From the NCBI RefSeq assembly GCF_003688555.1, contig NZ_REFR01000010.1:496001-560000 (forward strand): a stretch of 64,000 bases of DNA, given 5' to 3'. The notes under the pieces are model-generated. The model searched no databases and was not told the origin of the DNA. It was given only the letters and a program-made list of their open reading frames with translations. The DNA is from Eilatimonas milleporae. GTDB taxonomy: Bacteria > Pseudomonadota > Alphaproteobacteria > Sphingomonadales > Kordiimonadaceae. Positions 47,004-59,779 of the stretch are shown piece by piece; the stretch's first letter is position 1, and each line of letters begins with the position of its first letter. The position numbers and the translations under genes are program-made.

Positions 47004-48458
47004 TTAATAGAGCAGGCCACCGGCCGCCCAGGCCGCCCAGGCGGTCAAGGCGCCGATAAGACCGAAATAGCTGACGGGTGAGTTGATGACAGCCGTAAGA
47101 CCGACAACCCAGCCGATGGCACGGCCGTGCCCGCCTTCGAAAGCCGGGGCCGGATCGTCGAAAAACATGACCTTGACGATCCGCAGATAATAGAAGGCCC
47201 CAACCACACTGGTCAGCACACCGATGACGGCAAGCGGAATGAGACCGGCCTCCACCGCCGCGGCAAAAATCACCCATTTGCCCCAGAAACCGAGCAGCAG
47301 CGGGATTCCGGCGAGCGAGAACATGAAAATGGCCAGCGCCGAGGCCAGCGGCAGATTGGTGCGTGCCAGGCCGGCCAGATCGGCGACCTCCTCCACCATG
47401 CCCTCGCGGCGGCGCATGGTGAGAATGACGCTGAAAGCGCCGAGCGTCATGGTCACATAAATCGCCATATAGACCAGAACCGCCTCAATCCCATCCTGGG
47501 TCCCGGCAGCCACACCAACGAGGGCATAGCCGATATGACCGATGGAGGAATACGCCATCAGACGTTTCAGGTTGGTCTGCACCAGGGCGATGAACGCCCC
47601 GACCAGCATGGAGGCGATGGACAGGAAGATGATGATCTGCTGCCACTGATCCGTCAGATCGGGGAAAGCGCCGACGAGAACACGGATCAGCAGGGCCATG
47701 GCCGCCACTTTCGGCGCGGCGGCGAAAAAGGCGGTCACCGGGGTGGGAGAGCCCTCATACACGTCCGGCGTCCACATATGGAAGGGCACGGCGGAAATCT
47801 TGAAGGCCAGACCCGCCAGCAGAAAAACCAGACCGATGATCACGCCAATGGCCGGGGTGGCACCACCGCGGAAACTGTCGGCCAGCAGGTCGAAGTCCAT
47901 GGTGCCGGCAAAGCCGTAAATCAGGGACACCCCGTACAGCAGCATGCCGGAACTGAGCGCGCCGAGGACGAAATATTTCAGGCCGGCCTCGGTCGAACGT
48001 GCCTTGTCACGGTTGATGGCGGCCAGCACATAAAGTGACAGGCTTTGCAATTCGAGCCCGACATAAAGGCTGATCAGATTGTTGGCCGAAACCATGATCA
48101 TCATGCCCAGTGTCGCCAGCAGGACGAGGACGGGATATTCGAACCGATCGATCCCGTGATCCTTGAGAAACTGCGGGGCCAGAAGCAGCGCAACGGCGGA
48201 CCCGCCGAGGATGAGGGTCTTGGCGAAAACGGCGAAGGAATCGCTGACAAACATGGCGCCGAAGGTCAATTGACGTTCGCCACCGACCGACAGCACCGCC
48301 AGCAGGCCCGCAGCCACCAGCAGCAAAACGGACAGGGTGTTGACAAGGGTAAAGCCGCGCTCGCCGCGGAACACACCGATCATCAGTAGCGCCATGGCGC
48401 CGAGGGCCATCACCAGTTCAGGCAGAACGGGGGACAGATTGGGCAACTCGGATGTCAT
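47004..48458 (-). CDS. nuoN: NADH-quinone oxidoreductase subunit N
   Basis: One of three antiporter-like membrane subunits that pump protons in respiratory complex I. The 484-residue product has about 14 membrane segments and the family's core [20 protein letters not shown] with the key Lys. The ATG at 48458 follows AAGGAG; the frame is open 20 codons further upstream. Last of the fourteen nuo genes; birA follows at or across its stop. Confidence 0.96.
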   Translation of the reverse strand: MTSELPNLSPVLPELVMALGAMALLMIGVFRGERGFTLVNTLSVLLLVAAGLLAVLSVGGERQLTFGAMFVSDSFAVFAKTLILGGSAVALLLAPQFLKDHGIDRFEYPVLVLLATLGMMIMVSANNLISLYVGLELQSLSLYVLAAINRDKARSTEAGLKYFVLGALSSGMLLYGVSLIYGFAGTMDFDLLADSFRGGATPAIGVIIGLVFLLAGLAFKISAVPFHMWTPDVYEGSPTPVTAFFAAAPKVAAMALLIRVLVGAFPDLTDQWQQIIIFLSIASMLVGAFIALVQTNLKRLMAYSSIGHIGYALVGVAAGTQDGIEAVLVYMAIYVTMTLGAFSVILTMRRREGMVEEVADLAGLARTNLPLASALAIFMFSLAGIPLLLGFWGKWVIFAAAVEAGLIPLAVIGVLTSVVGAFYYLRIVKVMFFDDPAPAFEGGHGRAIGWVVGLTAVINSPVSYFGLIGALTAWAAWAAGGLLY

Positions 48459-48483
48459 CAAACTCTCCTTGGTCCGGCCCGTC

Positions 48484-50010
48484 TCAGCCGGCTTTGTCCG
48501 GTGAGACCACGGCTGCAACGGACGGCCCGTCCGTGAAGCGGCTTTCGATCAAATGCTGAACGGATGTGCGGATCGGATCGATGAAGCTGTTGGGATAAAT
48601 CCCCATCCACAGCACGACCGCGACAAGTGGGGCGAAAATGATCTTTTCCCGCCAGTTCAGGTCCGGCATCGCCTTGACGTCATTGTGGACCAGTGCGCCG
48701 AAGATCAGACGCATGACCAGATACAGCATATAGGCGGCACCAAGCACCACACCGGTGGCGGCGAAAAAGGCGATCCAGCTGTCGTATTGGAAGGCCCCGT
48801 TCAGAACCAGGAATTCGCCGACAAAACCGCTGGTTCCCGGCAGCCCCACGGAGGCCATTGAAAACAGGACGAAGATGGTGGCGTAAATCTTCATATTGTT
48901 GGCAAGGCCGCCATAGCGCGAGATTTCGCGGGTGTGCAGACGGTCATAAATGACGCCGACACACAGGAACAGCGCACCCGAGACGATGCCGTGGCTCAAC
49001 ATCTGGAATATGGCGCCCTCGATACCGTTGGCATTGAGAACGAAGATACCGATGGTGACAAAGCCCATATGCGCCACCGATGAATAGGCGATCAGTTTCT
49101 TGATATCCTCCTGCACCAGCGCCACCAGCGAGGTGTAGATGACCGCGACGATGGACAGGCCGAAGACCAGCCAGGCGAAATGTTCGGTTGCTTCCGGGAA
49201 CATGGGCAGGCTGAACCGCAGGAAGCCGTATCCGCCCATTTTCAGCAGAACACCGGCCAGAATGACGGACCCGGCGGTCGGCGCCTGCACGTGGGCGTCC
49301 GGCAGCCAGGTGTGGACGGGCCACATCGGCATCTTGACGGCAAAGGAGGCAAAGAAAGCGAGCCACAGCCAGCGCTGTACCTCGAACGCGAAGTCCTGCG
49401 TCATCAGTGTCGGGATATCGGTCGTGCCGGTGACGAAATACATATACAGGATGGCCACCAGCATCAGCACCGAGCCAAGCAGTGTATAGAGGAAGAATTT
49501 AAAGCTGGCATAGATCCGGTTCTTGCCGCCCCAGACACCGATGATGAGATACATCGGGATCAGGCCGCCCTCGAAGAAGACGTAGAACAGGAAAATGTCC
49601 AGTGCGGTGAAAACACCGATCATCAGGGTTTCCAGCACCATGAAGGCAATCATGTATTCCTTCACCCGGGTCTGGATGCTGTCCCAGCTGGACAGGATGA
49701 CGAAGGGCATCAAAAAGCCCGTCAGCACCACGAACAGGACGGAAATGCCATCCACGCCCACATGGTAGGTGATGGTGTCACCGATCCATTTTTCCTTCTC
49801 GACGAACTGGAAGTCGGCGGTCGCGGGATCGAAGCCCCCCCACAGCACCAGCGTCAGCACAAAGGTGACAAGCGTGGTCAGAAGCGCCACGGAGCGGATA
49901 TTGCGCTTTTCAATCTCGGCATCCGGGTGACGGATCAGCAGAATGAACAGCGCACCGATCAACGGCACGGCCATGGTCAGCGACAATAAATAATCGTCAA
50001 TAATCGTCAT
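48484..50010 (-). CDS. nuoM: NADH-quinone oxidoreductase subunit M
   Basis: Antiporter-like proton-pumping subunit of complex I, 508 residues with about 14 membrane segments. The conserved [20 protein letters not shown] segment and the Lys/Glu residues of the channel are present ([14 protein letters not shown]). nuoL lies 65 bp upstream and nuoN 25 bp downstream. Confidence 0.96.
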   Translation of the reverse strand: MTIIDDYLLSLTMAVPLIGALFILLIRHPDAEIEKRNIRSVALLTTLVTFVLTLVLWGGFDPATADFQFVEKEKWIGDTITYHVGVDGISVLFVVLTGFLMPFVILSSWDSIQTRVKEYMIAFMVLETLMIGVFTALDIFLFYVFFEGGLIPMYLIIGVWGGKNRIYASFKFFLYTLLGSVLMLVAILYMYFVTGTTDIPTLMTQDFAFEVQRWLWLAFFASFAVKMPMWPVHTWLPDAHVQAPTAGSVILAGVLLKMGGYGFLRFSLPMFPEATEHFAWLVFGLSIVAVIYTSLVALVQEDIKKLIAYSSVAHMGFVTIGIFVLNANGIEGAIFQMLSHGIVSGALFLCVGVIYDRLHTREISRYGGLANNMKIYATIFVLFSMASVGLPGTSGFVGEFLVLNGAFQYDSWIAFFAATGVVLGAAYMLYLVMRLIFGALVHNDVKAMPDLNWREKIIFAPLVAVVLWMGIYPNSFIDPIRTSVQHLIESRFTDGPSVAAVVSPDKAG

Positions 50011-50075
50011 ATTTGCTTATCCCAAGCGCAGCCGGGCGATCAGGCATCCCTGCCCCTGCCCGCCGCTGTCCGCCT

Positions 50076-52007
50076 TTAGCCGCCTGCCCGCACCATGAAC
50101 CAAGTCACCACAAGGGCGAGCCCGACAATCATGGCAAAGGCATAATGATAGAGATATCCGCTTTGCAGTTTGCGGGCCCGCGCGGCAATGGCCGCAACCG
50201 CCCCGGAAACGCCGTTCGGCCCCAGTCCGTCGATGGTCTGCTGGTCGCCGCGCTTCCAGAACTGCCGTCCGATCCAGAAGGCCGGACGCACGAAGATCAG
50301 ATTATACAGTTCGTCCACATACCATTTGTTGAGGAGGAAGGCGTAAAGACCGTCCCAGGTCTTGGCCAGCCTGCCCGGTATATCGGTCGAGCGGATGTAC
50401 ATGATCCACGCCATCAGGAAGCCCAGTGCCATGGCCACCATCGGGGCCAGTTTCACGCCGAAGGGCACATGATGCGCCTCGTCGATCACATCGCCCGCGG
50501 CTGTCACCAGCGACCCGTTCCAGAAGGCGATGCGGTCATGACCGATGAACATTTCGTGGAAACCGAAACCGGCGAACAGCGCCCCGAGAGACAGCAGGAC
50601 CAGCGGGATCAGCATGATCCAGGGGCTTTCATGGGCATGAAGGCGGGTGTGTTCGTCCGCGCGGCATTCGCCCGTGAACGTCATGAAAATCAGCCGCCAG
50701 CTGTAAAAACTGGTCATCAGTGCGGCGGCGACCCCCATGACGAAGGCAAACTGCGCACCAGCCGAATGGCTGGCATAGGCGGCCTCGATGATCATGTCCT
50801 TGGAATAATAGCCGGCGGTGAACGGGAACCCGGTCAAAGCCAGGGTGCCGATAATCATCATGCCGTAGGTCAGCGGTGCATACTGCCGGACACCACCCAT
50901 TTTGCGCATATCCTGTTCATGGTGCATGGCATGGATGACCGAGCCGGCGCCGAGGAACAAAAGCGCTTTGAAAAAGGCGTGGGTGAACAGGTGGAAAATG
51001 GCCGCGCCATAGGCCGATACGCCGAGCGCGAAGAACATGTAGCCCAGCTGCGAACAGGTGGAATAGGCGATGACCCGTTTGATGTCGTTCTGCACCAAGC
51101 CGATGGTGGCGGCGAAAAAGGCGGTGGCCGCACCGATAACGGTGACAACCGCCAGGGCGTCAGGAGCAAGATCGAACACCGGGCTGAACCGTGCGACGAG
51201 GAAAACACCGGCGGTCACCATGGTGGCCGCATGGATCAGCGCGGAGACGGGCGTCGGCCCTTCCATGGCGTCCGGCAGCCAGGTGTGCAGGCCCAACTGG
51301 GCCGACTTGCCCATGGCGCCCACGAACAGCAACAGCGAGATCACCGTCAGGGCGTGATATTCCTGCCCCAGGAAGACCATGGTGGCGTCCTTATAGGTTT
51401 CGACTTGCGTGAAAATACCGTCGAACTGGACCGTATTGAACAGGACGAACACCGCGAAGATGCCGAGCGAAAAGCCGAAGTCGCCGATCCGGTTGACCAC
51501 GAAAGCCTTGATGGCGGCGGCATTGGCGCTGGGCTTGGTGTACCAGAAACCGATGAGAAGATAGGAGGCGAGACCGACCCCTTCCCAGCCGAAGAACATC
51601 TGTACCAGATTGTCCGCGGTCACCAACATCAGCATGGCAAAGGTAAACAGGGACAGATAGGCGAAGAAGCGCGGCTTGTCCGGATCTTCGTGCATGTATC
51701 CCATGGAATACCAGTGGACGAGCGCGGACACCGAATTGACCACCACCAGCATCACCGCCGTCAGCGTGTCGATCTTGAAGGCCCAGTTGAATTCAAGAGA
51801 CCCGGATGTGACCCAGTCCAGCACGTGGATGCTGTATTTGTTGTGCAGCAGGGCCACATCGACAAAAGCCGTCCAGGACAGAATGGCCGATATGGTGACC
51901 AGACCCGAGGTCAGCAGCTGGCTGCCCCGGTCACCGATGCGGCGTCCGAAAAGACCCGCGACGAGAAACCCAATCAGCGGCAGAAAGACGATCAGTTTGT
52001 AAAGCAT
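50076..52007 (-). CDS. nuoL: NADH-quinone oxidoreductase subunit L
   Basis: Largest antiporter-like subunit of complex I, 643 residues with about 16 membrane segments and the C-terminal lateral helix along the membrane arm. [20 protein letters not shown] and [16 protein letters not shown] are the family marks. The ATG lies 6 bp after the nuoK stop, within the tightly packed operon. Confidence 0.97.
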   Translation of the reverse strand: MLYKLIVFLPLIGFLVAGLFGRRIGDRGSQLLTSGLVTISAILSWTAFVDVALLHNKYSIHVLDWVTSGSLEFNWAFKIDTLTAVMLVVVNSVSALVHWYSMGYMHEDPDKPRFFAYLSLFTFAMLMLVTADNLVQMFFGWEGVGLASYLLIGFWYTKPSANAAAIKAFVVNRIGDFGFSLGIFAVFVLFNTVQFDGIFTQVETYKDATMVFLGQEYHALTVISLLLFVGAMGKSAQLGLHTWLPDAMEGPTPVSALIHAATMVTAGVFLVARFSPVFDLAPDALAVVTVIGAATAFFAATIGLVQNDIKRVIAYSTCSQLGYMFFALGVSAYGAAIFHLFTHAFFKALLFLGAGSVIHAMHHEQDMRKMGGVRQYAPLTYGMMIIGTLALTGFPFTAGYYSKDMIIEAAYASHSAGAQFAFVMGVAAALMTSFYSWRLIFMTFTGECRADEHTRLHAHESPWIMLIPLVLLSLGALFAGFGFHEMFIGHDRIAFWNGSLVTAAGDVIDEAHHVPFGVKLAPMVAMALGFLMAWIMYIRSTDIPGRLAKTWDGLYAFLLNKWYVDELYNLIFVRPAFWIGRQFWKRGDQQTIDGLGPNGVSGAVAAIAARARKLQSGYLYHYAFAMIVGLALVVTWFMVRAGG

Positions 52008-52013
52008 ACGGCC

Positions 52014-52322
52014 TCAGCCCTTCATCTGATTGATGTCTTCGACCGCGATGGAACCGCGGGTCCGGAAATAGATCACCAGGATTGCCAGCCCGATCGCGGC
52101 CTCGGCGGCGGCGACGGTCAGAACGAACATGGCCAGCACCTGGCCGACCATGTCGCCGAGATGGGTGGAAAACGCAATCAGGTTGATATTGACGGACAAC
52201 AGGATCAGTTCCACCGACATGAGAATGATGATCACATTCTTACGGTTGATGAAAATCCCGAAAATGCCCAGCACGAACAGAAGTGCCGCCACCGTCAGAT
52301 AGTGTCCAAGCCCGATGGCCAT
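52014..52322 (-). CDS. nuoK: NADH-quinone oxidoreductase subunit K
   Basis: Small membrane subunit of complex I, 102 residues with three membrane helices and the conserved Glu residues in [13 protein letters not shown] and [13 protein letters not shown] that join the proton path. It starts 3 bp after the nuoJ stop. Confidence 0.96.
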   Translation of the reverse strand: MAIGLGHYLTVAALLFVLGIFGIFINRKNVIIILMSVELILLSVNINLIAFSTHLGDMVGQVLAMFVLTVAAAEAAIGLAILVIYFRTRGSIAVEDINQMKG

Positions 52323-52325
52323 GGC

Positions 52326-52991
52326 TTATGTCCTCCCCCGCTTGCTGCCCGGCGTCTTCATCAGCGTGGCGGCCGGATCGACGCCCTCGCCCACACCGGC
52401 CTCGACCATGGTGTAAGCCTCGGTCGACCGCCGGGCCACCTGAGCCGCGATCGATTGCCGTTTCACGCCGGGACGGTGACGCAGGGTCAGCACAATGGCC
52501 CCGACCATGGCGACAAGAAGGGTCAAACCCGCCGTCTGGAAGATGAAGATGTAATCCGTATAAAGAAGCTGTCCGAGGGCCACGGTGTTCTCCACATCGG
52601 ACACATCCGGCGTCGGCGCCGCCGCATTCTGTGTGACCAGATCGCCGAACTGCCAGGCCGCGCCCAATGTCAGCAGTTCTCCCAGCAAGATCAGGCCGAT
52701 CAGCGCACCGACGGGCAGATATTGCAGAAAGCCCTGACGGAGCTCGACGAAATTGATGTCCAGCATCATCACCACGAAGAGGAACAGCACGGCGACCGCG
52801 CCGACATAGACAATGACCAGCAGCATGGCGAGGAATTCGGCCCCCATCAGGACGAACAGGCCGGCGGCGGAGAAAAAGGCGAGGATCAGCCACAACACGC
52901 TATGCACCGGGTTTCGGGCCGAAATGACCAGAAAACCGGACGCCACGGTGAAAAAGGCAAACAGATAAAAGGCAAAACCTGTCAGTGACAT
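52326..52991 (-). CDS. nuoJ: NADH-quinone oxidoreductase subunit J
   Basis: Membrane subunit of complex I, 221 residues with five helices; helix 3 holds VIVYVGAVAVLFLFVVMML, the segment that rearranges during catalysis. The C-terminal 45 residues are a polar tail (RSTEAYTMVEAG... KRGRT). The start at 52991 (MSLTGFAFYLFAF) is chosen since the 13 extra residues upstream are polar and lack a ribosome site. Confidence 0.95.
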   Translation of the reverse strand: MSLTGFAFYLFAFFTVASGFLVISARNPVHSVLWLILAFFSAAGLFVLMGAEFLAMLLVIVYVGAVAVLFLFVVMMLDINFVELRQGFLQYLPVGALIGLILLGELLTLGAAWQFGDLVTQNAAAPTPDVSDVENTVALGQLLYTDYIFIFQTAGLTLLVAMVGAIVLTLRHRPGVKRQSIAAQVARRSTEAYTMVEAGVGEGVDPAATLMKTPGSKRGRT

Positions 52992-53070
52992 ATGGTCGTC
53001 CTTGTCAGACAGCGCCGGACGCGAAGGCAAGCCTTACGCCCGGACGCGGGATAGTACCGGCGGGAGTGGA

Positions 53071-53559
53071 TCAGCGGTAGGGCGCGTCCGCAGCCAGATT
53101 GGCGGCGATTTCACGTTCCCAGCGTTCCCCGTTGGCCAGCAGTTTTTCTTTGTCGTACATCAGTTCTTCGCGTGTTTCGGTGGCGAATTCGAAATTCGGT
53201 CCCTCAACGATGGCATCCACCGGACAGGCCTCTTCGCAGAAACCGCAATAGATGCATTTTGTCATGTCGATATCATAGCGGGTGGTGCGGCGCGAGCCGT
53301 CCTCGCGCGGTTCCGCCTCGATGGTGATGGCCTGCGCCGGGCAGATGGCTTCGCACAGTTTGCAGGCGATACAGCGTTCCTCGCCGTTGGGATAGCGGCG
53401 CAGAGCGTGTTCGCCCCGGAAGCGCGGGCTTAGCCTGCCCTTTTCATAAGGATAGTTGACGGTCGCCTTGGGCCGGAAGAAATACTTCATCGACAGTTTA
53501 AAGGCGGACCAGAACTCCAGCAGCAGCAGGCCTTTGGCAGCTTGGGCAAGGGTGCTCAT
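53071..53559 (-). CDS. nuoI: NADH-quinone oxidoreductase subunit I
   Basis: Ferredoxin-like subunit carrying two [4Fe-4S] clusters (N6a, N6b) in complex I. The 162-residue product has two motifs, [16 protein letters not shown] and [16 protein letters not shown]. It precedes nuoJ by 79 bp and follows nuoH by 15 bp. Confidence 0.97.
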   Translation of the reverse strand: MSTLAQAAKGLLLLEFWSAFKLSMKYFFRPKATVNYPYEKGRLSPRFRGEHALRRYPNGEERCIACKLCEAICPAQAITIEAEPREDGSRRTTRYDIDMTKCIYCGFCEEACPVDAIVEGPNFEFATETREELMYDKEKLLANGERWEREIAANLAADAPYR

Positions 53560-53574
53560 CGGTCTTTCCTCCGT

Positions 53575-54606
53575 TTATGCCGGCAACCAGCCGAAGGCGA
53601 TCATGATGCCTGAATAGGCGACCACCAGAAACAGCGAGATCGGCAGAAACACTTTCCATCCCAGCCGCATGAGCTGGTCATAGCGGTAACGCGGCACGAA
53701 TGCCTTGACCATGGCGAAGATGAAGAAGCCGAAACAGATTTTCAGGATCAGCCACAGCCACCCGGGCAGAATGTCCAGCCCCGGAAGCGGCGCATACCAG
53801 CCGCCGAAGAACAGGATGGCCATAACGGCGGACATCATCAGGATGTTGGCATATTCCCCGAGGAAGAACAGAGCGAACGCCATGGAGCTGTATTCCACCT
53901 GGTAACCGGCGACCAGTTCCGCCTCGGCCTCCGGCAGGTCAAAGGGCGGACGGTTGGTTTCCGCCAGCGCGGAAATCAGAAAGATCACGAAAACCGGGAA
54001 GAACGGCAGGAAATGCCAGTTCCAGATATAGCCGGACTGTGCCTCGACGATGTCGGTCATGTTGAGCGAGCCGACCTTGACCAGCACGGTCACCAGAACA
54101 AAGCCGATCGACACCTCGTAGGAGACCATCTGCGCGGCGGAGCGCAAACCGCCCAGAAAAGCATAGCGGCTGTTCGAGGCCCAGCCGGACATGATGATGC
54201 CGTACACACCCAGCGACGAAATAGCCAAAAGGTAAAGAATACCAACATTCAGATCCGCGATGGCCATATGCGGACCGAACGGCACAATGGCCCACGCGAT
54301 CAGCGCCAACACGAAAGTCACGATCGGAGCCAACAGGAAAATACCCTTGTTGGCGCCGGCGGGAATGATGGTTTCCTTCAGAAAAAGCTTCAGGCCATCG
54401 GCAAAGGATTGCAGCAGGCCGAAAGGTCCGACCACGTTGGGGCCGCGCCGCATCTGAACGGCGGCCCAGATTTTCCGGTCAAAATAGACGGAAAACGCGA
54501 CCGCGATCAGCAGGGGCAGAACCACCGCAAGGATCGCCAGCATGATGGCGGCGAAATAGAGAGCAGCGCCCTCCCCGCCCAGCAATTGATACAGCGCCTC
54601 AACCAT
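53575..54606 (-). CDS. nuoH: NADH-quinone oxidoreductase subunit H
   Basis: Membrane subunit next to the quinone site of complex I. The 343-residue product has eight membrane segments, [20 protein letters not shown], and [20 protein letters not shown] with the conserved acidic residues of the quinone entry loop. The start at 54606 ([10 protein letters not shown]) is chosen; a much longer open frame upstream lies within nuoG in another frame and is spurious. It overlaps the nuoG end by 8 bp. Confidence 0.96.
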   Translation of the reverse strand: MVEALYQLLGGEGAALYFAAIMLAILAVVLPLLIAVAFSVYFDRKIWAAVQMRRGPNVVGPFGLLQSFADGLKLFLKETIIPAGANKGIFLLAPIVTFVLALIAWAIVPFGPHMAIADLNVGILYLLAISSLGVYGIIMSGWASNSRYAFLGGLRSAAQMVSYEVSIGFVLVTVLVKVGSLNMTDIVEAQSGYIWNWHFLPFFPVFVIFLISALAETNRPPFDLPEAEAELVAGYQVEYSSMAFALFFLGEYANILMMSAVMAILFFGGWYAPLPGLDILPGWLWLILKICFGFFIFAMVKAFVPRYRYDQLMRLGWKVFLPISLFLVVAYSGIMIAFGWLPA

Positions 54607-56656
54607 GGGTGCCCGTGGCCTCCTCAATGTCGCCCTCGCCGCCGCGCTCGGCGACGATGTCCGCCATGATCTGGCTTGCGCGGGCAATCGGGTTGGTGAA
54701 ATAGAAGTTTTCGACCGCGGGCGCAATGCCTCCCGGCAGAATTTCGCCGGATGTGCCGAAATCACCCCAGCTTTCATCAGGCAGTGTGTCCAGAGTGACG
54801 GTGTGAGGCGCCAGTTTGACAAGGCGTTTGCGCAGGTCGGCGACAGTGTCATAGGGCAGACGATGCCCCAGAACATCGGACAGGGCCCGCAGGATCGTCC
54901 AGTCCTCGCGGGCCTCGCCTGGGGCAAAGTGTGCCTTGGCCGTGCGCTGAACGCGGCCTTCCGTATTGATGTATGTACCGGGTTTTTCCGTATAGGCGGC
55001 CGCGGGCAGAATGACATCGGCGTTGCGCACGCCTTCATCGCCGTGGGTGCCGATATAGACGGTGAAGGTGTTTTCCAGCGCGGCAGAATCAAATTCATCC
55101 GCCCCCAGATTGAAGACGGCCTTGAGTTTTCCGGCCTCGGCGTCGTCCAGAAGGGCATCGATCCCGCCCTTGGCGGTCAGCCCCAGGTCGAGGGCACCGA
55201 CACGGGCGGCCGCCGTATGCAGCACGCCGAAACCGGTCCAGCCGTCCTTGACGGCGTGGGTGTCGGCAAGATCGCGCGCAGCCTTCAGGATGGCGGCGCC
55301 GTCATCGCGGGCCAAAGCCCCCTGGCCTACCAGAATCAGCGGCCGTTCCGCCTTTTTCAGGTCCTCGGCGGCGGGATGGGTGCCGTTTGCAAGGGCCGAC
55401 AGAATGGAGGCGTCATCGCCCAGTTCACCGACGCTGTATGTCAGGTCCTCGGCATTGCCGATATTGGCCACCTTCAGGCCCAGATGGATCACGGCCTTGC
55501 GGATACGCACGTTCAGGATCGGTGCTTCCGCGCGCGGATTGCAGCCGATCATCAAAAGAAAATCTGCGTCCTCGACACCGGCAAGACCGGGGTTCAGAAG
55601 ATAGCCGCTGCGCGCACCGGCTTCCAGCTTCGACCCGTCCTGACGGCCTTCGATCCGCTTGGAGCCGAGAGCGCCGAGCAGATCTTTCAGCGCAACCATG
55701 GCTTCCATGTCGGTAAGGTCGCCGACAAGGCCGGCAATCTGATTGCCTTTCAGGTCTTTCAGCTGTTTCCTGATGACATCGAAGGCTTCCGGCCAGCTGG
55801 CTTCTTCAAGCTTGCCGCGCTTGCGCACATAGGGACGGTCCAGCCGGCGTTTGCGCAGCCCGTCATAGACAAAGCGCGTCTTGTCGGAAATCCATTCCTC
55901 GTTCACATCCTCGTTCAAACGGGGAAGAATCCGCATGACCGCCGCGCCGCGCGCATCCACACGGATATTGGAGCCAACCGCGTCCATGACATCGATGGAT
56001 TCGGTCTTGCGCAGTTCCCAACTGCGCGCGGTATAGGCGTACGGCTTGCTGGTCAGCGCACCAACCGGGCACAGATCGACCACATTTCCGGACATTTCAC
56101 TGTCCAGCATCTTGTCCAGATAGGTGGTGATCTCGGTGTTTTCCCCGCGACCGAGCGAGCCCATATCGTCAACGCCGGCGACTTCCTCGGCGAAACGGAC
56201 ACACCGCATGCAGTGGATACACCGGGTCATGATGGTGCCGATCAGCGGCCCCATGTGTTTTTCGGCGACGGCGCGCTTGTTTTCCTCATAGCGGTTCCCG
56301 GCACGGCCAAAGGCCATGGCCTGATCCTGCAGGTCGCATTCACCGCCCTGGTCGCAGATCGGGCAGTCCAGGGGGTGATTGATGAGGAGAAATTCCATCA
56401 CGCCCTCGCGGGCCTTTTTCACCTTTTCCGTATTGGTGTGGATCACCATGCCATCCCCTGCCGGCATGGCACAGCTGGCGATCGGCTTGGGAGACCGTTC
56501 CATCTCAACCAGGCACATACGGCAGTTGCCGGCAATCGACAGGCGTTCGTGATAGCAGAAGCGCGGAATTTCAACGCCGATTTCTTCGCAGGCCTGAAGA
56601 ACCGTCGTTCCCGGATCGACCGTTACTTCCTTACCGTCAATGGTCAGTGTGGGCAT
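54599..56656 (-). CDS. nuoG: NADH-quinone oxidoreductase subunit G
   Basis: Largest peripheral subunit of complex I, 685 residues. The N-terminal part binds a [2Fe-2S] cluster ([15 protein letters not shown]), the His-ligated [4Fe-4S] cluster N5 ([18 protein letters not shown]) and N4 ([10 protein letters not shown]). The rest is a molybdopterin-oxidoreductase-like fold without cofactor. The mitochondrial-like length is typical of alphaproteobacteria. Confidence 0.96.
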   Translation of the reverse strand: MPTLTIDGKEVTVDPGTTVLQACEEIGVEIPRFCYHERLSIAGNCRMCLVEMERSPKPIASCAMPAGDGMVIHTNTEKVKKAREGVMEFLLINHPLDCPICDQGGECDLQDQAMAFGRAGNRYEENKRAVAEKHMGPLIGTIMTRCIHCMRCVRFAEEVAGVDDMGSLGRGENTEITTYLDKMLDSEMSGNVVDLCPVGALTSKPYAYTARSWELRKTESIDVMDAVGSNIRVDARGAAVMRILPRLNEDVNEEWISDKTRFVYDGLRKRRLDRPYVRKRGKLEEASWPEAFDVIRKQLKDLKGNQIAGLVGDLTDMEAMVALKDLLGALGSKRIEGRQDGSKLEAGARSGYLLNPGLAGVEDADFLLMIGCNPRAEAPILNVRIRKAVIHLGLKVANIGNAEDLTYSVGELGDDASILSALANGTHPAAEDLKKAERPLILVGQGALARDDGAAILKAARDLADTHAVKDGWTGFGVLHTAAARVGALDLGLTAKGGIDALLDDAEAGKLKAVFNLGADEFDSAALENTFTVYIGTHGDEGVRNADVILPAAAYTEKPGTYINTEGRVQRTAKAHFAPGEAREDWTILRALSDVLGHRLPYDTVADLRKRLVKLAPHTVTLDTLPDESWGDFGTSGEILPGGIAPAVENFYFTNPIARASQIMADIVAERGGEGDIEEATGTHG

Positions 56657-56684
56657 GTGTTACTCCCTTGCCGTGTCGGCCGTT

Positions 56685-57968
56685 CTATTCGGCAGCCTGG
56701 GCATGATAGTGATCGATACGGCGCTCAATCTCATGGCGGAAATGACGGATCAGCCCCTGGATCGGCCAGGCCGCGGCATCACCCAGTGCACAGATGGTAT
56801 GCCCCTCGATCTGATAGGAGACGTCAAGCAGCATATCGATTTCGGCACGCTCGGCCTCGCCCTTCACCAACCGTTCCATGACACGCCACATCCAGCCGGT
56901 GCCTTCACGGCAGGGTGTGCACTGGCCGCAGCTTTCGTGTTTGTAAAACTCGCTGAGGCGGGCGATGGCTTTCACGATATCGGTGGATTTGTCCATGACG
57001 ATGACCGCTGCCGTTCCCAGACCGGACTGAACGTCCTTGAGACTGTCAAAATCCATCAGTACGTCGTCACAGATGGATTTGGGGATGAGCGGAACGGACG
57101 ACCCGCCCGGAATAACGGCAAGCAGGTTGTCCCAGCCGCCACGCACACCGCCCGCATGTTTTTCAATGAGTTCCTTGAGCGGGATGCCCATTTCCTCTTC
57201 CACATTGCAGGGCGTGTTCACATGGCCGGAAATGCAGAAGACCTTGGTGCCCGTGTTGTTGGGCCGCCCCAGACCGGCAAACCAGTCGGCGCCACGGCGC
57301 AGGATGGTGGGGGCAACGGCAATGGATTCCACGTTGTTTACGGTTGTCGGACAGCCCCATACGCCCACATTCGCGGGAAATGGCGGCTTCAGACGCGGTT
57401 GGCCCTTTTTGCCCTCAAGGCTTTCGATCAGGGCGGTTTCCTCGCCGCAGATATAGGCACCGGCGCCCCGGTGTACATAAACGTCAAAATCGAAACCGGA
57501 GCCACAGGCATTGTTGCCGATCAGGCCTGCCTCATATGCTTCATCAATCGCGGCTTCCAAAACATTGCCTTCGTTGTGGAATTCGCCGCGGATGTAGATG
57601 TAAGCCGCACGCGCGCGCATGGCGAAGCCGGCGATCAGGCAGCCTTCAATCAGCTTGTGCGGATCATGCCGCATCATGTCCCGGTCCTTACAGGTGCCGG
57701 GCTCGCCCTCGTCCGCGTTGACAACCAGATAGGATGGCCGCCCATCCGGACTTTCCTTGGGCATGAAGGACCATTTCAGCCCGGTGGGAAAGCCCGCGCC
57801 GCCGCGGCCGCGCAGACCGGATTCCTTCATCTGGTCGATGATCCAGTCCTGCCCCTTGGCCAGAAGGTCACGGGTGCCGTCCCAGTCGCCGCGCTTGCGC
57901 GCCGCGTCCAGACCCCAGTGCTGTGTGCCATAGAGGTTGGTAAAGATGCGGTCCTTATCCTGTAACAT
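56685..57968 (-). CDS. nuoF: NADH-quinone oxidoreductase subunit F
   Basis: NADH-binding subunit with FMN and [4Fe-4S] cluster N3. The 427-residue product has the NADH/FMN segment [50 protein letters not shown], and the cluster motif [11 protein letters not shown] near the C-terminus. It lies between nuoE (12 bp) and nuoG (28 bp). Confidence 0.97.
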   Translation of the reverse strand: MLQDKDRIFTNLYGTQHWGLDAARKRGDWDGTRDLLAKGQDWIIDQMKESGLRGRGGAGFPTGLKWSFMPKESPDGRPSYLVVNADEGEPGTCKDRDMMRHDPHKLIEGCLIAGFAMRARAAYIYIRGEFHNEGNVLEAAIDEAYEAGLIGNNACGSGFDFDVYVHRGAGAYICGEETALIESLEGKKGQPRLKPPFPANVGVWGCPTTVNNVESIAVAPTILRRGADWFAGLGRPNNTGTKVFCISGHVNTPCNVEEEMGIPLKELIEKHAGGVRGGWDNLLAVIPGGSSVPLIPKSICDDVLMDFDSLKDVQSGLGTAAVIVMDKSTDIVKAIARLSEFYKHESCGQCTPCREGTGWMWRVMERLVKGEAERAEIDMLLDVSYQIEGHTICALGDAAAWPIQGLIRHFRHEIERRIDHYHAQAAE

Positions 57969-57980
57969 AGGCCTTTCTCC

Positions 57981-58604
57981 TTACTGACCCCCATCGGCGC
58001 CGGTGTCCGCGGCGACATCTTTCAAAGTCGTCGGGCCACCCAATGGCGCGCTGGTCTGCCGACCGTTCTGCGGACCCGGTGTCACCGTCTCGCCCCTGGC
58101 CAACCTGTCCAGAATATCCGTCAGGCTTTCCGGTGTCAGGTCTTCGAAATAATCGTCATTGATGGCAACCGCCGGCGCGTTGACACAGGCGCCCGCGCAT
58201 TCCACCTCGGACAGGGTGAACAGGCCGTCGTCGGTGGTTTCACCGAAACCGATGCCCAACCTGTCCCGGCAGGCTTTGATCAGATCGTCGCTGCCGCGCA
58301 GCCAGCAGGGCGTGGTGCCGCACACCTGAACATGGAATTTGCCCACAGGTTTATGATTGTACATCGTGTAGAACGTGGCGACTTCATGCGCCTTGATGGG
58401 CGGCATGTCGAGATAATCGGCCACATATTCGATGATGTCCTGAGTCAGATGCCCGCCATTTTGACGCTGAGCCAGATCCAGAAGCGGCATGACCGCGCTT
58501 TTCTGGCGGCCTTCCGGGTATTTGGCGATGTGTTTCTGGGCCAGCGCCTCGTTTTCCGGGGTCCAGGCAAACGCGGCCACCGTGCTCTTTTCCGCCTCGC
58601 TCAT
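57981..58604 (-). CDS. nuoE: NADH-quinone oxidoreductase subunit E
   Basis: Holds the [2Fe-2S] cluster N1a. The 207-residue product has ligands in [10 protein letters not shown] and [11 protein letters not shown]. About 45 C-terminal residues beyond the domain form a variable polar tail ([15 protein letters not shown]...). The ATG at 58604 overlaps the nuoD stop as ATGA, which rules out the longer open frame upstream. Confidence 0.96.
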   Translation of the reverse strand: MSEAEKSTVAAFAWTPENEALAQKHIAKYPEGRQKSAVMPLLDLAQRQNGGHLTQDIIEYVADYLDMPPIKAHEVATFYTMYNHKPVGKFHVQVCGTTPCWLRGSDDLIKACRDRLGIGFGETTDDGLFTLSEVECAGACVNAPAVAINDDYFEDLTPESLTDILDRLARGETVTPGPQNGRQTSAPLGGPTTLKDVAADTGADGGQ

Positions 58605-59779
58605 CGGTCCACTTCTCCAAACACTATGTCCATGGCGCCCAGTACGGCAGGCGCATCCGCCAGCATGTGCCCCTTGCACAGATGGTCCATGGCCGCCAGA
58701 TGGGCAAATCCGGGCGCCCTGATCTTACAACGGTACGGCCGATTGGACCCATCGGACACGAGATAGACACCGAATTCCCCTTTCGGGGCCTCGACCGCGG
58801 CATAGACTTCGCCCTCGGGCACCTTGAAGCCCTCGGTATAAAGTTTGAAGTGATGGATAAGGGCTTCCATCGAACGCTTCATTTCGCCGCGGCGCGGCGG
58901 CGCCACCTTTGACTTGACGCTCAGCACGGGCCCACCGGGCATCTCGGCAATGCACTGCTTGACGATTTTCAGGGATTCGCGGATTTCGGCAAGACGCAGC
59001 ATAAAGCGGTCGTAACAGTCACCATGCTTGCCGACAGCCACCTGGAAATCCATACGGTCATAGACATCATAGGGCTGGGATTTGCGCAGATCCCATGGAA
59101 TGCCGCTGCCACGCAGCATGGGGCCGGAAAAACCCCAGCTCATCGCATCCTCGACACTGACGAGGCCGATATCAACATTGCGCTGTTTAAAGATGCGATT
59201 CTCGATCAGAAGCGCTTCCATGTCTTCGAGAACCTTGGGGAACGTATCGGTCCAGGCGGCGATTTCATCAATCAGTTTGGGAGTCAGGTCCTGATGGACG
59301 CCACCGGGGCGGAAATACGCCGCATGGAGACGCGCGCCCGAGGCCGCCTCGTAGAATTCCATCAGTTTTTCCCGTTCCTCAAAACCCCAGAGGATCGGCG
59401 TCAGCGCACCGACGTCCAACGCATGCGTCGTCAGATTGAGCAGATGGTTGAGAATACGGCCGATTTCACAGAACAGAACACGGATATACTGACCGCGCTC
59501 GGGCACTTCCAGATCCAGCAGCTTTTCAATCGCCAGAACGAAAGCATGCTCCTGGTTCATCGGCGCCACATAGTCGAGCCGGTCAAAATACGGCATGGCC
59601 TGAAGATACTGCTTGTGCTCGATCAGTTTCTCGGTCCCCCGGTGCAGAAGGCCGATATGCGGATCGACACGCTCGATCATCTCGCCGTCCAGCTCCATCA
59701 CCATGCGCAGAACGCCGTGAGCCGCCGGGTGCTGCGGACCGAAATTCAGGCAGTAATTTTTGATATCGACGTCGGCCAT
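58601..59779 (-). CDS. nuoD: NADH-quinone oxidoreductase subunit D
   Basis: 49-kDa-type subunit forming much of the quinone-binding site. The 392-residue product begins with [15 protein letters not shown] and [10 protein letters not shown] and ends with the conserved GEVDR. Its ATG shares one base with the nuoC stop (TGATG). nuoC and nuoD are separate genes, unlike the fused form of enterobacteria. Confidence 0.97.
   Translation of the reverse strand: MADVDIKNYCLNFGPQHPAAHGVLRMVMELDGEMIERVDPHIGLLHRGTEKLIEHKQYLQAMPYFDRLDYVAPMNQEHAFVLAIEKLLDLEVPERGQYIRVLFCEIGRILNHLLNLTTHALDVGALTPILWGFEEREKLMEFYEAASGARLHAAYFRPGGVHQDLTPKLIDEIAAWTDTFPKVLEDMEALLIENRIFKQRNVDIGLVSVEDAMSWGFSGPMLRGSGIPWDLRKSQPYDVYDRMDFQVAVGKHGDCYDRFMLRLAEIRESLKIVKQCIAEMPGGPVLSVKSKVAPPRRGEMKRSMEALIHHFKLYTEGFKVPEGEVYAAVEAPKGEFGVYLVSDGSNRPYRCKIRAPGFAHLAAMDHLCKGHMLADAPAVLGAMDIVFGEVDR

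Noticed and set aside
50013-52988. A 991-codon plus-strand open frame across nuoL-nuoK-nuoJ
   Set aside because: It is antisense to clear complex I genes, has very biased composition (Gln, His, Gly, Asp) and no family features; a shadow caused by GC-rich codon use.
53575-55158. 527-codon form of NuoH
   Set aside because: The extra N-terminal part is out-of-frame nuoG sequence; the family start MVEALYQLL is at 54606.
54605-56881. A 758-codon plus-strand open frame opposite nuoG
   Set aside because: Same reason: exact mirror of nuoG codons, no ribosome site or recognisable domain.
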